The translations under genes were made by a program, and so were the position numbers. The notes beneath the pieces are model-generated. The model was not told where the DNA came from. It saw only the letters and a list, made by a program, of their open reading frames with translations, and did not search any database. 64,000 nucleotides of DNA from Brenneria bubanii. GTDB lineage: Bacteria; Pseudomonadota; Gammaproteobacteria; Enterobacterales; Enterobacteriaceae. The stretch is taken from contig NZ_JAKMAJ010000005.1 of assembly GCF_022378355.1 (NCBI RefSeq), forward strand, positions 1 through 64,000. Reading direction: 5' to 3'. Position 1 is the stretch's first letter. Each line of letters starts with the position of its first letter. Below, in pieces: positions 51,697 through 62,087 of this stretch.

Positions 51697-52473
51697 ATGA
51701 AAAACTATGATATTATTTATTCAATAGGCCGTGATTGTGCATGTAGTGAATATTTAAAAAAAAACGGATTACGGATATGCTCAGGGCCTTTTGATTGGTT
51801 AACAAATGCTGGGTTTGAAGAGCGATTTACTCTTTTATTAAATAATTTTGAAAACTTCCTCAATCCAGAGGATTTTATACTGTTAGAAAAAGATATTTCA
51901 ATAGAGAACGATAATTCTTGTGATTATTATAAAAATGTAAGGACAGATTTTTATTTCTACCATGATTTCCCTACGGAAGTACCTTTTAAGGATTCGTTTC
52001 CAGATATCGCGAAAAAATATAGGCGCCGCATACAGAGATTTTACGATAACGTCAAAAATAAAAAAATAGTATTACTAGTATGGTTTTCGCATTATCATAA
52101 TACAAGTGATGAAGCAGTAATAAGATTATGTGATTCTTTTTGTCAAAAGATGGAAAGGTCAATTGATTTTTTAATCATAGAACATAGCCCAAACAAAAAG
52201 AACCATCAGATAGAAATAAAAAATATAACTAACAATATAATGAGATGTAGCTTATATACCATAACGTTAGACGCGTCAGGAAATATTACCACATTAGGAA
52301 ACGAAAATAGCTGCCACAAAATATTTTCAGAATACAAACTAATAATACCGCTCCCAACACAATTAAAGAAAATAATTTTAAAACTTCTAAAAAAAATAAT
52401 TTGTTTTTTTATACCTATAAAAGGCTGGCGCAAAAAAATAAGAAAATCAATGAGTAAAAAGATGAATGTATAA
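51697..52473 (+). CDS. DUF1796 family putative papain-like cysteine peptidase
   Basis: A 258-residue protein with the DUF1796 hallmark near its start, YSIGRDCACSEYLKKNG followed by CSGPFDWL. Pfam describes the family as putative papain-like cysteine peptidases; the Cys in GRDC would be the nucleophile, and LVWFSHYHN may hold the histidine. Activity has not been shown as far as I know. Members occur in capsule and LPS loci, which fits a role in glycan assembly or modification. The C-terminus is very basic and hydrophobic (KLLKKIICFFIPIKGWRKK), perhaps a membrane-attachment segment. ATG 51697 chosen; an ATG 14 codons earlier lies inside the previous gene. Strongly AT-rich. Confidence 0.7.
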   Translation: MKNYDIIYSIGRDCACSEYLKKNGLRICSGPFDWLTNAGFEERFTLLLNNFENFLNPEDFILLEKDISIENDNSCDYYKNVRTDFYFYHDFPTEVPFKDSFPDIAKKYRRRIQRFYDNVKNKKIVLLVWFSHYHNTSDEAVIRLCDSFCQKMERSIDFLIIEHSPNKKNHQIEIKNITNNIMRCSLYTITLDASGNITTLGNENSCHKIFSEYKLIIPLPTQLKKIILKLLKKIICFFIPIKGWRKKIRKSMSKKMNV

Positions 52474-52539
52474 CGTTAGTTATTGAGATAATTTAATTTC
52501 CCATTAACTATTTCAGCCATGAAATTTTTATCAATGATG

Positions 52540-52890
52540 ATCATAAATTGAGCTTGAACGCCTGCATAATACAACTCATGAAGAGCGTGCTCGTGAAGCT
52601 ATTCTTCTGACTTAGGAAGGATGGCACGATAGCATTGTCAAAGTAAACCAAGAGTATCAGAACGAGCCGCGCCCAGCCGATGTCAAGACAATAATCCCCG
52701 CTAATCGTCATAAATCCACTCACATGGAAGATTCCTTCTTTTTTGAGAATCAGCTGTTCAACGTGTATAGAAAACACGGATTTTCTATACATAAAATGTC
52801 TTACATGTATGAAAAAGAAAGTTATCTGATATCCATATCAGTGGTGAGAGCCTGTATTCAAAATATCTTGATTGTCCCAATAACTGCTTG
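52540..52890 (+). pseudogene. Decayed open frame at the end of the waa operon, unassigned
   Basis: Reading the plus strand from about 52547 gives a protein-like frame broken by one stop: ERLHNTTHEERAREAILLT, stop at 52609, then EGWHDSIVKVNQEYQNEP, FFENQLFNVYRKHGFSIHKM and SYMYEKESYLISISVVRAC, ending TGA at 52888. No start codon with a ribosome site is seen. Composition is intermediate between the AT-rich tail and the chromosome. I do not recognise the family. It could be the 3' part of a lost core-biosynthesis gene. Confidence 0.4.
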
Positions 52891-52915
52891 AGGGCTCTCC
52901 GAGCCCTCATTTTGT
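52889..52915 (+). terminator. Intrinsic terminator of the waaQ operon
   Basis: TGAGGGCTC (52889-52897) and GAGCCCTCA (52901-52909) form a perfect 9-bp stem with a 3-base loop, followed by TTTTGT. This is the clearest intrinsic terminator on the plus strand here, and it closes the operon that began with waaQ. RfaH-modified polymerase would be expected to reach this point. Confidence 0.85.
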
Positions 52916-53240
52916 CTATGCGCTGGCGTACAGAGCATCACTAGGCATTCGCTAACCGGATATAAGTGCGTCGTGGTTTGCTATCAAAAATCTACCAACA
53001 TTCGAAATAACATCGCGGTTTTTTTGTATGCGCCAGCCTCAGATATAGTTCACCACAGACGCGGCTCCCCCAAACGCCACCTTACCAGTCGCTCAAGCTG
53101 CGTCAGCCTGTCTGGCGCACGTTAAGACATCAACTACCCGCTATCAACGCGAGCAATGCCGGTCCTCGGTTTTACAAATAGCCTTCTCCTGCGTAACCCG
53201 ATAAAATCGCCACCAGCGATAACCAACTATAGTAAAACGC
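52916..53240. other. waaA upstream region, no gene seen
   Basis: 325 bp between the operon terminator and waaA. It must contain the waaA promoter. I see no clear -35/-10 pair, no coding fragment of waaE and no repeat. A run of T at about 53018-53026 (GCGGTTTTTTTG) lacks an adjacent stem. Confidence 0.45.
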
Positions 53241-54518
53241 ATGCTACAAACCCTCTACACCGTTCTTTTATACCTAATCCAACCATTGATATGGATCCGA
53301 TTGTGGCTGCGAGGCCGCAAAGCGCCCGCTTATCGCCGACGCTGGAGCGAGCGCTACGGTTTCTGCGCGGAAAAAGTCAAACCCGACGGCATCATGCTGC
53401 ACTCCGTTTCCGTGGGAGAAACGCTGGCGGCCATTCCGCTGGTCAGAGCGTTACGCCATCGTTATCCCGATCTGCCGATAACCGTCACCACCATGACGCC
53501 CACAGGCTCCGAACGCGTGCGCTCAGCCTTCGGCGACTCGGTTTATCATGTCTATCTGCCCTATGATCTGCCCTGCGCCCTGAAGCGTTTCTTTAATCAG
53601 GTGCGTCCTAAAGTCGTGATCATCATGGAAACCGAGCTGTGGCCGAACCTGATTGCCGAATTACACCGGCGTAAAGTCCCTCTGGTGATAGCCAATGCCC
53701 GTCTGTCGGCGCGATCTGCCGTCGGTTATAAAAAAATAGGCAGTTTGACCCGCAATATTCTGCAACGAATCACGCTGGTCGCCGCGCAAAATCAGGAAGA
53801 CGGGCAACGGTTTATCGATCTCGGTCTAAAACGCGCCAGCCTGGCGGTCACCGGCAGCCTCAAGTTTGATATTTCCGTTACGCCGGAACTGGCGGCGCGC
53901 GCGGTGACGCTCCGGCGTCAGTGGGCGCCGCACCGTCCGGTGTGGATCGCGACCAGCACCCATGAGGGCGAGGAAGCGATTGTGTTAGCGGCCCATCGCC
54001 AGCTGCTGGCGACTTTTCCCGATCTCTTGCTGATCCTGGTTCCCCGTCATCCGGAACGTTTCCCTACGACGCAAGCGCTGACGCAAGAGCTGGGATTCAA
54101 CTATATTCTGCGCAGCAGCGGGGAGACGCCTTCCGCCGCCACTCAGGTTATTGTCGGCGACACCATGGGCGAACTCATGCTGCTATACGGCATTGCCGAC
54201 CTGGCGTTTGTCGGCGGCAGCCTGGTGGAACGCGGCGGGCATAATCCGCTGGAGGCGGCCGCGCATGCCATTCCGGTACTGATGGGGCCACACACGTTTA
54301 ACTTCAAAGATATCTGCAACAAGCTTGAACAGGCAGACGGGCTGATTACGGTTACCGATACCGCATCGCTGGCTAAAGAAGTGGGCAATCTGCTCGCCGA
54401 TGAAGACTATCGTCGCTACTATGGCCGACATGCCGTAGAGGTTTTGCACCAGAATCAGGGGGCGTTGCAGAAGTTACTCTCATTACTCGAACCTTATCTG
54501 CCGCCCCGGGCTCACTGA
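53241..54518 (+). CDS. waaA: 3-deoxy-D-manno-octulosonic acid transferase (Kdo transferase)
   Basis: Bifunctional inner-membrane-associated GT30 enzyme adding two Kdo residues to lipid IVA, an essential step of LPS synthesis. An N-terminal hydrophobic helix (about 4-20) is followed by LHSVSVGETLAAIPLVRAL with the catalytic Glu, MTPTGSERV, ETELWPNLIAEL and GGSLVERGGHNPLEAAAHA in the donor domain. It is 425 residues, as in E. coli. It is not part of the waaQ transcript because a terminator lies between. coaD follows 36 bp later. Confidence 0.97.
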   Translation: MLQTLYTVLLYLIQPLIWIRLWLRGRKAPAYRRRWSERYGFCAEKVKPDGIMLHSVSVGETLAAIPLVRALRHRYPDLPITVTTMTPTGSERVRSAFGDSVYHVYLPYDLPCALKRFFNQVRPKVVIIMETELWPNLIAELHRRKVPLVIANARLSARSAVGYKKIGSLTRNILQRITLVAAQNQEDGQRFIDLGLKRASLAVTGSLKFDISVTPELAARAVTLRRQWAPHRPVWIATSTHEGEEAIVLAAHRQLLATFPDLLLILVPRHPERFPTTQALTQELGFNYILRSSGETPSAATQVIVGDTMGELMLLYGIADLAFVGGSLVERGGHNPLEAAAHAIPVLMGPHTFNFKDICNKLEQADGLITVTDTASLAKEVGNLLADEDYRRYYGRHAVEVLHQNQGALQKLLSLLEPYLPPRAH

Positions 54519-55034
<516 letters not shown>

Positions 55035-55050
55035 CTGTGCCATTTAACTC

Positions 55051-55094
55051 AAATGCCCTGTTCGCAATCAAACCCTCTTTGTGAAGGGCATTTT
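55051..55094. terminator. Terminator between convergent coaD and GT2 gene
   Basis: AAATGCCCT (55051-55059) pairs with AGGGCATTT (55085-55093) around a 25-base loop, ending in TTTT on the plus strand. The complementary AAA gives TTT on the minus strand. It fills the 72-bp gap between two converging genes and can serve both. Confidence 0.65.
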
Positions 55095-55106
55095 CAAAAA
55101 TACTCA

Positions 55107-56000
55107 TTACCGCGAAAGCGGAGCGAAACAATATCTGAACCACCAGAGAGGTTTCCACCATTTTTTTAATGGCGGTAAAGTATTCGGCCTTTTATTATGG
55201 CGATATTTTATTTCCCAGGTAAAATTAAGAAATATTCTACTTTGTCCATATTCATCGCCAAACAGATCACACTCTTCTTTTTTTCTCAAATCAATGGGCG
55301 TATTGCCAGCCAAATCCCGCTGTAACGAATGATAGCTTTCATCTCTGTCTACTGTTCGTTCAAAACATCTTATTTTTTTTGGCAAATAATGCTGTTTAGA
55401 CCCATGATATTTTTGAAATTTCACGAATCGAAAATCTTCCGATCCGTAATTTCCGGAAAACTCTTCGTCATAACCAAAAAAACGTATAAATCTGGCTCGC
55501 GACATAAAGAAGGTATTTGGATGACCATAATAAAGATCCCCTTTATTATATATCTTCCCTCGATGAAGGACGCCATCCTCTTTACTTTCGCGATATATTT
55601 TATAAAAATTCCGCCCTGGATTTTTCGCTTTAATTAAATATCTAAATGTTGTTTCTGGTAGTTCGTGATCTAAATCCGTTACAATAAATTTATCCGACTT
55701 GGCATAGGTGACACCCAAATTTCTAGCACCTGCCTGATTCCATTTTATATCTTCTTTTATTCTCAGCCAGGTGATATTTAAATCAAACTCACCTGTTTCA
55801 TATTCAATTGGCGAGTTATCATCAATAATAACAAATTCAACTGCAGTACGAATATCTTCTGGGAGTTGTTCATACTTTCTCAGTAGGCTGATGACTGAAT
55901 CCATATTATGTTGATTGCAGTAAAAATGTGTTACATATGTTAATTTTATATGCTGTTTGTCAAGCGGGTGCCTTGCCAAACAAGAATAATCATTACTCAT
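55107..56000 (-). CDS. GT2-type glycosyltransferase (GT-A fold), probably LPS-related
   Basis: A 297-residue protein with an N-terminal GT-A domain: LTYVTHFYCNQHNMDSVISL, VEFVIIDDNSPIE, NQAGARNLGVTYAKSDKF and the metal motif TDLDHELP. A later galactosyltransferase-like segment reads ARFIRFFGYDEEFSGNYGSE with the DEEF/GxEDxR pattern, then EDFRFVKFQ. It is not WaaE/KdtX: that family begins differently and lies on the other strand. It is preceded by AAAGGA and stands alone on the minus strand. It is moderately AT-rich. A role in core or another surface glycan is inferred from motifs and location only. Confidence 0.78.
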   Translation of the reverse strand: MSNDYSCLARHPLDKQHIKLTYVTHFYCNQHNMDSVISLLRKYEQLPEDIRTAVEFVIIDDNSPIEYETGEFDLNITWLRIKEDIKWNQAGARNLGVTYAKSDKFIVTDLDHELPETTFRYLIKAKNPGRNFYKIYRESKEDGVLHRGKIYNKGDLYYGHPNTFFMSRARFIRFFGYDEEFSGNYGSEDFRFVKFQKYHGSKQHYLPKKIRCFERTVDRDESYHSLQRDLAGNTPIDLRKKEECDLFGDEYGQSRIFLNFTWEIKYRHNKRPNTLPPLKKWWKPLWWFRYCFAPLSR

Positions 56001-56116
56001 TTACCAAATCCTTTACTCTACTTTTTTATACCTTAAAAAATAAAACCTTATGGAAACTATTAGCCAATCAGTGGTCGCATAACGTAATTCGACCGTAATT
56101 ATTGATTATTAATAGA

Positions 56117-56926
56117 CTATCTCTGACAACGACGACAAAAAAAAGTGCTGCGCTGTCCGTGTTTTGCCACTTCTATTGACGTACCGCAAATTCGGCAAAG
56201 CTCTCCCGCACGGCCGTAAACCTGCAATGCTTGAGCAAAGTACCCGGGCTTGCCATCGGATTGCAGGAAATCCCGCAAGGTTGTCCCACCTTGCTCAATT
56301 GAACGCAGCAGGACCTGTTTAATGGTCTCTACCAGCCGCGTAGCTTCCACTTCAGTTAATGACCCCGCCGCTCTATCGGGACGAATGCCCGCAGCAAACA
56401 GCGATTCGCTGGCATAGATATTCCCCACGCCGACCACGACTTTGTTATCCATAATCCAGGGCTTAATCAGCGTCTTTTTGCCGCGTGACCTTTGATGCAA
56501 ATAGGCGCCGGAAAAATCATCGCTCAGCGGTTCTGGTCCCAAATGCGCGAGTACCGAACTCTGTTCGGGATTATCGCTCCACAGCCAGGCGCCGAAGCGG
56601 CGAGGGTCGGTATAACGCAACACCCTGCCGTTATCCATTACCAAATCGACGTGATCGTGTTTCCCCGGCGCAGTGTACTCAGGCAGAATACGCAGACTAC
56701 CGGACATGCCCAGATGAACAATTATCCAGCCAGCGGACAGTTCAATCAGCAGATATTTCGCGCGCCGATGAACCCCCAGCACAGCCTGATCGCTAAGCGA
56801 TAAAATTTCGCTGGAAACCGGCCAGCGCAGGCGGGAATTGCGGACTTCGGCATAGAGAATGGTATGGCCGACAAGGTAGGGCGAGATGCCCCGACGACTA
56901 GTTTCAACCTCTGGTAATTCTGGCAT
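56117..56926 (-). CDS. mutM: Formamidopyrimidine-DNA glycosylase
   Basis: Bifunctional glycosylase/AP lyase removing 8-oxoguanine and Fapy lesions. The catalytic N-terminal Pro and Glu are in [14 protein letters not shown]; the helix-two-turn-helix region includes [17 protein letters not shown]. The C-terminal zinc finger [10 protein letters not shown]...CRRC has all four cysteines. It is 269 residues, as in E. coli. It lies downstream of rpmB-rpmG on the same strand, after a terminator. Confidence 0.97.
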   Translation of the reverse strand: MPELPEVETSRRGISPYLVGHTILYAEVRNSRLRWPVSSEILSLSDQAVLGVHRRAKYLLIELSAGWIIVHLGMSGSLRILPEYTAPGKHDHVDLVMDNGRVLRYTDPRRFGAWLWSDNPEQSSVLAHLGPEPLSDDFSGAYLHQRSRGKKTLIKPWIMDNKVVVGVGNIYASESLFAAGIRPDRAAGSLTEVEATRLVETIKQVLLRSIEQGGTTLRDFLQSDGKPGYFAQALQVYGRAGELCRICGTSIEVAKHGQRSTFFCRRCQR

Positions 56927-57052
56927 GGCTCGTCTCCTGGAATATTCTGACTAGATGAGCATAACGCAAGAAGGACATCGTTGACGGCAGCATTATCGAT
57001 AACGGTATCGGCATTCGCCACTATAGAGTGGTTGGTACCGCGCAGCATAAAA

Positions 57053-57076
57053 AAACCCGGCCGAAGCCGGGTTTTT
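57053..57076. terminator. Intrinsic terminator after rpmG
   Basis: AAACCCGGC (57053-57061) and GCCGGGTTT (57066-57074) form a perfect stem with a CGAA tetraloop, flanked by A-runs and T-runs on the two sides. It lies 18 bp downstream of the rpmG stop on the minus strand and can work in either direction. Confidence 0.88.
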
Positions 57077-57091
57077 AGCAATCCACTAAAA

Positions 57092-57262
<171 letters not shown>

Positions 57263-57270
57263 TCAGTTCC

Positions 57271-57564
<294 letters not shown>

Positions 57565-57745
57565 TCAGGCTCTAGAGCCCATCTCAGCAACTTCACTGAA
57601 AAGACTCCGTCATCAGGATAAACCTGCTGAGATAGGCTCTTACCGCCACACCCAAGATTCTCAAAGGTGGCGTAGTATACGCTTTGAAGCGTAAGTGCTC
57701 AAGTCCCGAACAGCTAAAGATCTCCCCGGATCGCGGAATTCTCAG

Positions 57746-58411
57746 TTAAATCCATCCACGCTCGGCAAAAGAGACGTACTCACCGTGCCCAATGACCAGA
57801 TGATCAAGCACGCGAATCTCTAATAGCAGGCAGGCTTTAATAATTTGTTCGGTTATCGCACGGTCGGCCTGACTAGGTTCCGCCTTCCCAGATGGATGAT
57901 TATGCGCCAGAATCAAAGCTGCGGCATTGGATTTCAATGCTTCGCGCACAATTTCCCTCGGGTGTACTTCCACGCAGTTAATAGTACCAGCAAACATCTC
58001 CTGATGACGAATAACCCGGTGCTGATTGTCTAAAAACATGACTAAAAAGACCTCCCGCTCCTGACGTGCCAGCAATAATTGCAGGTACTGTCCGGTAATT
58101 TCAGGACTCAGCATCGCGTTTTCTTTCGCCAAACGCGATGAAAACAGCCGGCGCGACAATTCCGCCACCGCTTTTAATTGCGCATATTTTGAAATACCGA
58201 TGCCTTTCGCCCGATAAAACTCGGCCTGATTGGCGGACATTAATTGATGAAGGGAGCCGAACTGCACCAACAGGCTCGCCGCCAGCTGCATGACGTTCAT
58301 GCCGGGTATTCCGGTGCGTAAAAAAATCGCCAGCAGTTCGGTATCCGTCAGCGCTTCAGCGCCTAAACTGACTAGTTTTTCCCGCGGCGCCTGCTTATCA
58401 CCCCAATCCAT
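57746..58411 (-). CDS. radC: RadC family JAB-domain protein
   Basis: A 221-residue protein with an N-terminal helix-hairpin-helix region ([18 protein letters not shown]) and a C-terminal JAB/MPN metalloprotease-like domain, metal motif [20 protein letters not shown] repair role was proposed historically but not upheld for E. coli radC; the function is open. ATG 58411 ([13 protein letters not shown]) has a strong GGAAAGGAGG upstream, although the frame stays open 46 codons further. It is divergent from coaBC. Confidence 0.93.
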   Translation of the reverse strand: MDWGDKQAPREKLVSLGAEALTDTELLAIFLRTGIPGMNVMQLAASLLVQFGSLHQLMSANQAEFYRAKGIGISKYAQLKAVAELSRRLFSSRLAKENAMLSPEITGQYLQLLLARQEREVFLVMFLDNQHRVIRHQEMFAGTINCVEVHPREIVREALKSNAAALILAHNHPSGKAEPSQADRAITEQIIKACLLLEIRVLDHLVIGHGEYVSFAERGWI

Positions 58412-58595
58412 CGAACCTCCTTTCCGGCAGAACGCCATCATGACACGACCCGCATTCCGGAACGATGCCGGCGATAGCCGGCTGCGAATCGGTTCGCAAT
58501 TTTTATCAGGAAAACAGGCCGGCGGCTTAAGATTCATCTCATGAGCCAAGGTTATGATAAAATAACGCCCTCTTTAGGGTTTTTATCGGACCACG

Positions 58596-59858
58596 ATGAT
58601 GACGGCACTTTCCAGCCCGAATGGGCTCTCTTCTGACAAAGCTCTTTCAGGCAAACGAATTTTGCTTGGTATCAGCGGCGGTATCGCGGCCTACAAATGT
58701 CCTGAACTGGTCAGGCGCCTGCGCGACGGCGGCGCTGAGGTACGCGTCGTCATGACGCAGGCCGCACAGGCCTTTATCACGCCGCTGACGATGCAAGCCG
58801 TATCCGGCCACCCGGTGGCGGACGATCTGTTTGACCCGGCGGCGGAAGCCTCGATGGGCCACATTGAGCTGGGAAAATGGGCCGATTTGGTTATTCTGGC
58901 GCCGGCCACGGCCGATTTGATCGCGCGTTTGACCACCGGCATGGCCAACGACCTGCTGACAACCCTGTGTCTGGCGACCCCTGCGCCCATCGCCGTTGCC
59001 CCGGCGATGAATCAGCAGATGTATCAAGCCAGGCCGACTCAGGACAATCTGAGCAGGCTCAGCGCGCGCGGTTTGCCTATCTGGGGACCGGACAGCGGCA
59101 GCCAGGCCTGTGGCGACGTCGGCCCCGGCAGAATGATTGATCCGCTGGCGATTGTTGAACTGGCCCGGCGCCATTTCGCCGCCGCCGCCGACTTGCAACA
59201 TCTGAATATTATGGTTACCGCAGGCCCGACACGCGAGGCGCTGGATCCGGTGCGCTTCATCAGTAATCACAGCTCGGGAAAAATGGGATTTGCGATTGCT
59301 CAGGCCGCCGCAGACAGAGGCGCAAAGGTGACGCTGGTCGCCGGACCGGTTTCGCTGGCGACCCCGGCCAACGTCAGGCGAATTGACGTCGATAGCGCGC
59401 TGGATATGCGGCAGGCGGTGATGGCGGAAGCCGCGCGGCAGCATATCGTCATCGGCTGCGCGGCCGTTGCGGATTATCGCCCCAAACAGGTGGCTGACGA
59501 AAAAATCAAAAAGCAGGGTGATGAAATGCGTATCACCATGATAAAAAATCCGGATATTATCGCGGATGTCGCCGCCATGGATGAAAATAGGCCTTATGTT
59601 GTCGGGTTTGCTGCCGAAACCCAGAATGTGGAAGAATACGCCCGGCAAAAGCTGGCGCGTAAAAATCTGGATTTAATCTGCGCCAACGACGTCTCCCTAT
59701 CCGGGCATGGTTTTAACAGTGAAACCAATGCATTACATCTTTTCTGGCACAACGGAGACAAGCAGTTGTCACAATGCGATAAACGTCTTCTTGGCCAAAA
59801 CTTAATCGACGAGATTGTCAGCCGTTATGATGAAAAAAATCGACCTAAAGATTGTTGA
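58596..59858 (+). CDS. coaBC: Bifunctional phosphopantothenoylcysteine decarboxylase/phosphopantothenate-cysteine ligase
   Basis: Two-domain enzyme of coenzyme A synthesis. The N-terminal FMN-dependent CoaC domain (about 18-200) has [18 protein letters not shown], catalytic His in MGHIELGKW and Cys in [13 protein letters not shown]. The C-terminal CTP-dependent CoaB domain (about 205-415) has [20 protein letters not shown], the lysine segment EKIKKQ and [15 protein letters not shown]. It is 420 residues; about 16 extra N-terminal residues relative to E. coli make the first ATG uncertain. It overlaps dut by 32 bp. Confidence 0.95.
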   Translation: MMTALSSPNGLSSDKALSGKRILLGISGGIAAYKCPELVRRLRDGGAEVRVVMTQAAQAFITPLTMQAVSGHPVADDLFDPAAEASMGHIELGKWADLVILAPATADLIARLTTGMANDLLTTLCLATPAPIAVAPAMNQQMYQARPTQDNLSRLSARGLPIWGPDSGSQACGDVGPGRMIDPLAIVELARRHFAAAADLQHLNIMVTAGPTREALDPVRFISNHSSGKMGFAIAQAAADRGAKVTLVAGPVSLATPANVRRIDVDSALDMRQAVMAEAARQHIVIGCAAVADYRPKQVADEKIKKQGDEMRITMIKNPDIIADVAAMDENRPYVVGFAAETQNVEEYARQKLARKNLDLICANDVSLSGHGFNSETNALHLFWHNGDKQLSQCDKRLLGQNLIDEIVSRYDEKNRPKDC

Positions 59859-60285
59859 CCCGCGAATTGGTCAGCAATTCCCGTTACCAACCTATGCAAC
59901 GCCTGGCTCCGCCGGGCTGGATCTACGGGCATGTCTGGATCAGGCCGTGGAACTGAAGGCAGGGGAAACCGTTCTGATCCCCACCGGGCTGGCGATCCAC
60001 ATTGCCGACGCCAATCTGGCCGCGATGGTGCTGCCCCGTTCCGGACTGGGCCACAAGCACGGCGTCGTATTAGGTAATCTGGTTGGCCTGATCGACTCTG
60101 ATTATCAAGGGCAGTTAATGGTTTCCGTCTGGAACCGCGGTCAACAGGCCTTCACCATTGAGCCCGGCGAACGTATCGCCCAGATGGTGATCGTGCCGGT
60201 CGTTCAGGTTGAATTTAATCTGGTCGACGATTTCGTCAGCAGCGAACGCGGGGAAGGCGGCTTCGGCCATTCGGGTCGTAACTGA
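59827..60285 (+). CDS. dut: Deoxyuridine 5'-triphosphate nucleotidohydrolase
   Basis: Trimeric dUTPase that removes dUTP and supplies dUMP for thymidylate synthesis. All five motifs are visible: [44 protein letters not shown] and the C-terminal [11 protein letters not shown]. It is 152 residues from ATG 59827 (MMKKIDLK), a position inside the end of coaBC, as in E. coli. It is cotranscribed with coaBC. Confidence 0.97.
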   Translation: MMKKIDLKIVDPRIGQQFPLPTYATPGSAGLDLRACLDQAVELKAGETVLIPTGLAIHIADANLAAMVLPRSGLGHKHGVVLGNLVGLIDSDYQGQLMVSVWNRGQQAFTIEPGERIAQMVIVPVVQVEFNLVDDFVSSERGEGGFGHSGRN

Positions 60286-60364
60286 CGCGTCCCTGCCTGC
60301 CACCCGGTAGCGGTAAAAAATTCATATAAGCCATAGAGATACTCTATCCGCTCTCAGATTACGG

Positions 60365-60390
60365 CGCGTCGGCGAAGGAACGCCGACGCG
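60365..60390. terminator. Perfect hairpin between dut and slmA
   Basis: CGCGTCGGCG (60365-60374) pairs perfectly with CGCCGACGCG (60381-60390) around a 6-base loop, in the 191-bp gap between dut and slmA. The following GCACTAATTT has only a short T-run, so it may attenuate or process the transcript and not stop it fully. Confidence 0.5.
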
Positions 60391-60476
60391 GCACTAATTT
60401 GAAAAAGACAAGGGTTCTTGACGATGGCGCTAGCGGGTGTTTGTCCGTCAAATTTTAGCAAGGGTCTTTTCAGAAC

Positions 60477-61073
60477 ATGGCAGAGAAAGAAAATACGAAA
60501 AGGAATCGTCGCGAGGAAATTTTGCAGGCGTTGGCGCAAATGCTGGAATCCAGCGATGGCAGCCAACGCATTACCACGGCAAAACTGGCAGCGAACGTTG
60601 GGGTGTCTGAGGCGGCGCTTTACCGTCATTTTCCCAGCAAAACGCGGATGTTTGACAGCCTGATCGAGTTTATTGAGGATAGCCTGACGACCCGCATCAA
60701 CCTGATTCTGCAAGATGAAAAAGAGACATTTAACCGTCTGCGCCTGATTTTATTGCTTATTCTGGGGTTTGCTGAACGGAATCCGGGGTTGACCCGTATT
60801 CTGACCGGGCATGCGCTGATGTTTGAACAGGACCGCTTGCAAGGCCGTATCAATCAATTATTTGAACGCATCGAATCGCAGTTGCGTCAGGTATTGCGCG
60901 AGCAAAAATTACGCGGCGGCAAAGGCTTTCAACATGATGAGACGCTGCTGGCCAGCCAGCTTTTAGCATTTTGTGAAGGCATGCTTTCACGGTTTATTCG
61001 TTCCGAATTTCGCTATCGCCCAACCCAGGAATTTGACACCCGCTGGCCGTTGCTGGCCGCCCAGTTGAATTAA
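60477..61073 (+). CDS. slmA: Nucleoid occlusion factor SlmA
   Basis: TetR-family DNA-binding protein that blocks FtsZ polymerisation over the unsegregated chromosome. The helix-turn-helix is in [20 protein letters not shown] (about 30-50), followed by the all-helical FtsZ-interacting and dimerisation domain. The sequence is close to E. coli SlmA along its whole 198 residues. The dut-slmA-pyrE arrangement is the usual enterobacterial one. Confidence 0.97.
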   Translation: MAEKENTKRNRREEILQALAQMLESSDGSQRITTAKLAANVGVSEAALYRHFPSKTRMFDSLIEFIEDSLTTRINLILQDEKETFNRLRLILLLILGFAERNPGLTRILTGHALMFEQDRLQGRINQLFERIESQLRQVLREQKLRGGKGFQHDETLLASQLLAFCEGMLSRFIRSEFRYRPTQEFDTRWPLLAAQLN

Positions 61074-61246
61074 ACTTGGCGCTTGTGGCTTGACGTCGCA
61101 AGCCTGCCTGCATTGTGCGGCGATCTTCTCAAACCCGCGATTTCTGCCAAACCGCACGCCTTCAGGCAGGCATGCGGCCATCATCCCGCCGCGGCATTAC
61201 GGCCATGATGAGAAAAACTGAAACAATAACGTCGTTTTAGCGCGGC

Positions 61247-61888
61247 TCACACGCCATAGCGATCGCGGTAGGTTTCAACCGCGGCAAGATAATTCGCCAT
61301 TTCAGGTTTTTCAGCCAGATAGGTGATTAAATCTTGCAAAGTAATAATGGATATCACCTTGCACTGGTAGTCGCGTTCAACTTCCTGAATGGCGGAAATA
61401 TCGGCGCGTCCGCGTTCCTGACGATCAAGCGCAATCATAACCCCGGCAAGATGGGCATGGTTGGCGGCAATAATCGCCATCGATTCACGGATCGCGGTCC
61501 CCGCCGTAATCACATCATCGACCAGCATTACCCGCCCTTGCAGCGGGCTGCCCACCAGATTCCCGCCTTCGCCGTGATCTTTGGCTTCTTTACGGTTAAA
61601 GCAGTATGGCAAATCGCGGTCGTGGTGTTCGGCCAGCGCCACCGCCGTGGTGGTGGCGATTGGAATACCTTTGTAGGCCGGCCCGAACAGCAAGTCGAAC
61701 GCAATCCCTGAATCCACTAACGCCTCGGCATAGAAGCGCCCCAGCAACGCCAAATCCCGCCCGGTGTTAAACAATCCGGCATTAAAGAAATAAGGACTGA
61801 TGCGCCCTGATTTCAGCGTAAATTCACCGAACTTCAATACCTGTTTGCTGAGCGCAAACTCAATAAACTGGCGCTGATAGGCTTTCAT
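61247..61888 (-). CDS. pyrE: Orotate phosphoribosyltransferase
   Basis: Converts orotate and PRPP to orotidine monophosphate in pyrimidine synthesis. The PRPP-binding motif is [13 protein letters not shown]; the N-terminal [20 protein letters not shown] is typical. It is 213 residues from ATG 61888, with CAGGAG upstream; the frame is open 38 codons further but lacks conservation. It is transcribed with rph, 199 bp upstream. In E. coli expression depends on an attenuator in that interval that couples to rph translation. Confidence 0.96.
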   Translation of the reverse strand: MKAYQRQFIEFALSKQVLKFGEFTLKSGRISPYFFNAGLFNTGRDLALLGRFYAEALVDSGIAFDLLFGPAYKGIPIATTTAVALAEHHDRDLPYCFNRKEAKDHGEGGNLVGSPLQGRVMLVDDVITAGTAIRESMAIIAANHAHLAGVMIALDRQERGRADISAIQEVERDYQCKVISIITLQDLITYLAEKPEMANYLAAVETYRDRYGV

Positions 61889-62032
61889 TAACTGCATCTC
61901 CTGAGATCGTAAGTGAATTGATCGTAGCTGGCCGGTGCCCATTTTTCGCCGTCTCTGCGAGTACGCCCGCGGCGATAAGCAGGGTTCGACTGTCAGCGTC
62001 AACGCCCTGTCGCCTGAAATATTTTCTCGCAG

Positions 62033-62052
62033 ATTCCCGCCGGCGCGGGAAT
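62033..62052 (-). promoter_or_regulatory. Hairpin in the rph-pyrE gap, possible attenuator
   Basis: ATTCCCGC and GCGGGAAT form a perfect 8-bp stem with a 4-base loop, 36 bp after the rph stop on the minus strand. Its position fits the E. coli pyrE attenuator. The following bases (CTGCGAGAAAATATTTC) do not give a continuous U-tract, so the function is uncertain. Confidence 0.4.
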
Positions 62053-62087
62053 GGCCGATGAAACAAATGGAACTGACGGTTTAAAAA

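Noticed and set aside
52541-52792. An 83-codon minus-strand frame in the gap after the waa operon
   Set aside because: No ribosome site or known family; the opposite strand frame looks more protein-like and ends at the terminator, so I favour the plus-strand reading.
58647-59648. A 333-codon open frame antisense to coaBC
   Set aside because: It lies wholly opposite a conserved essential gene, its translation is low-complexity (many His, Arg, Gly, Gln) and matches no family; it is a by-product of GC-rich codon use.
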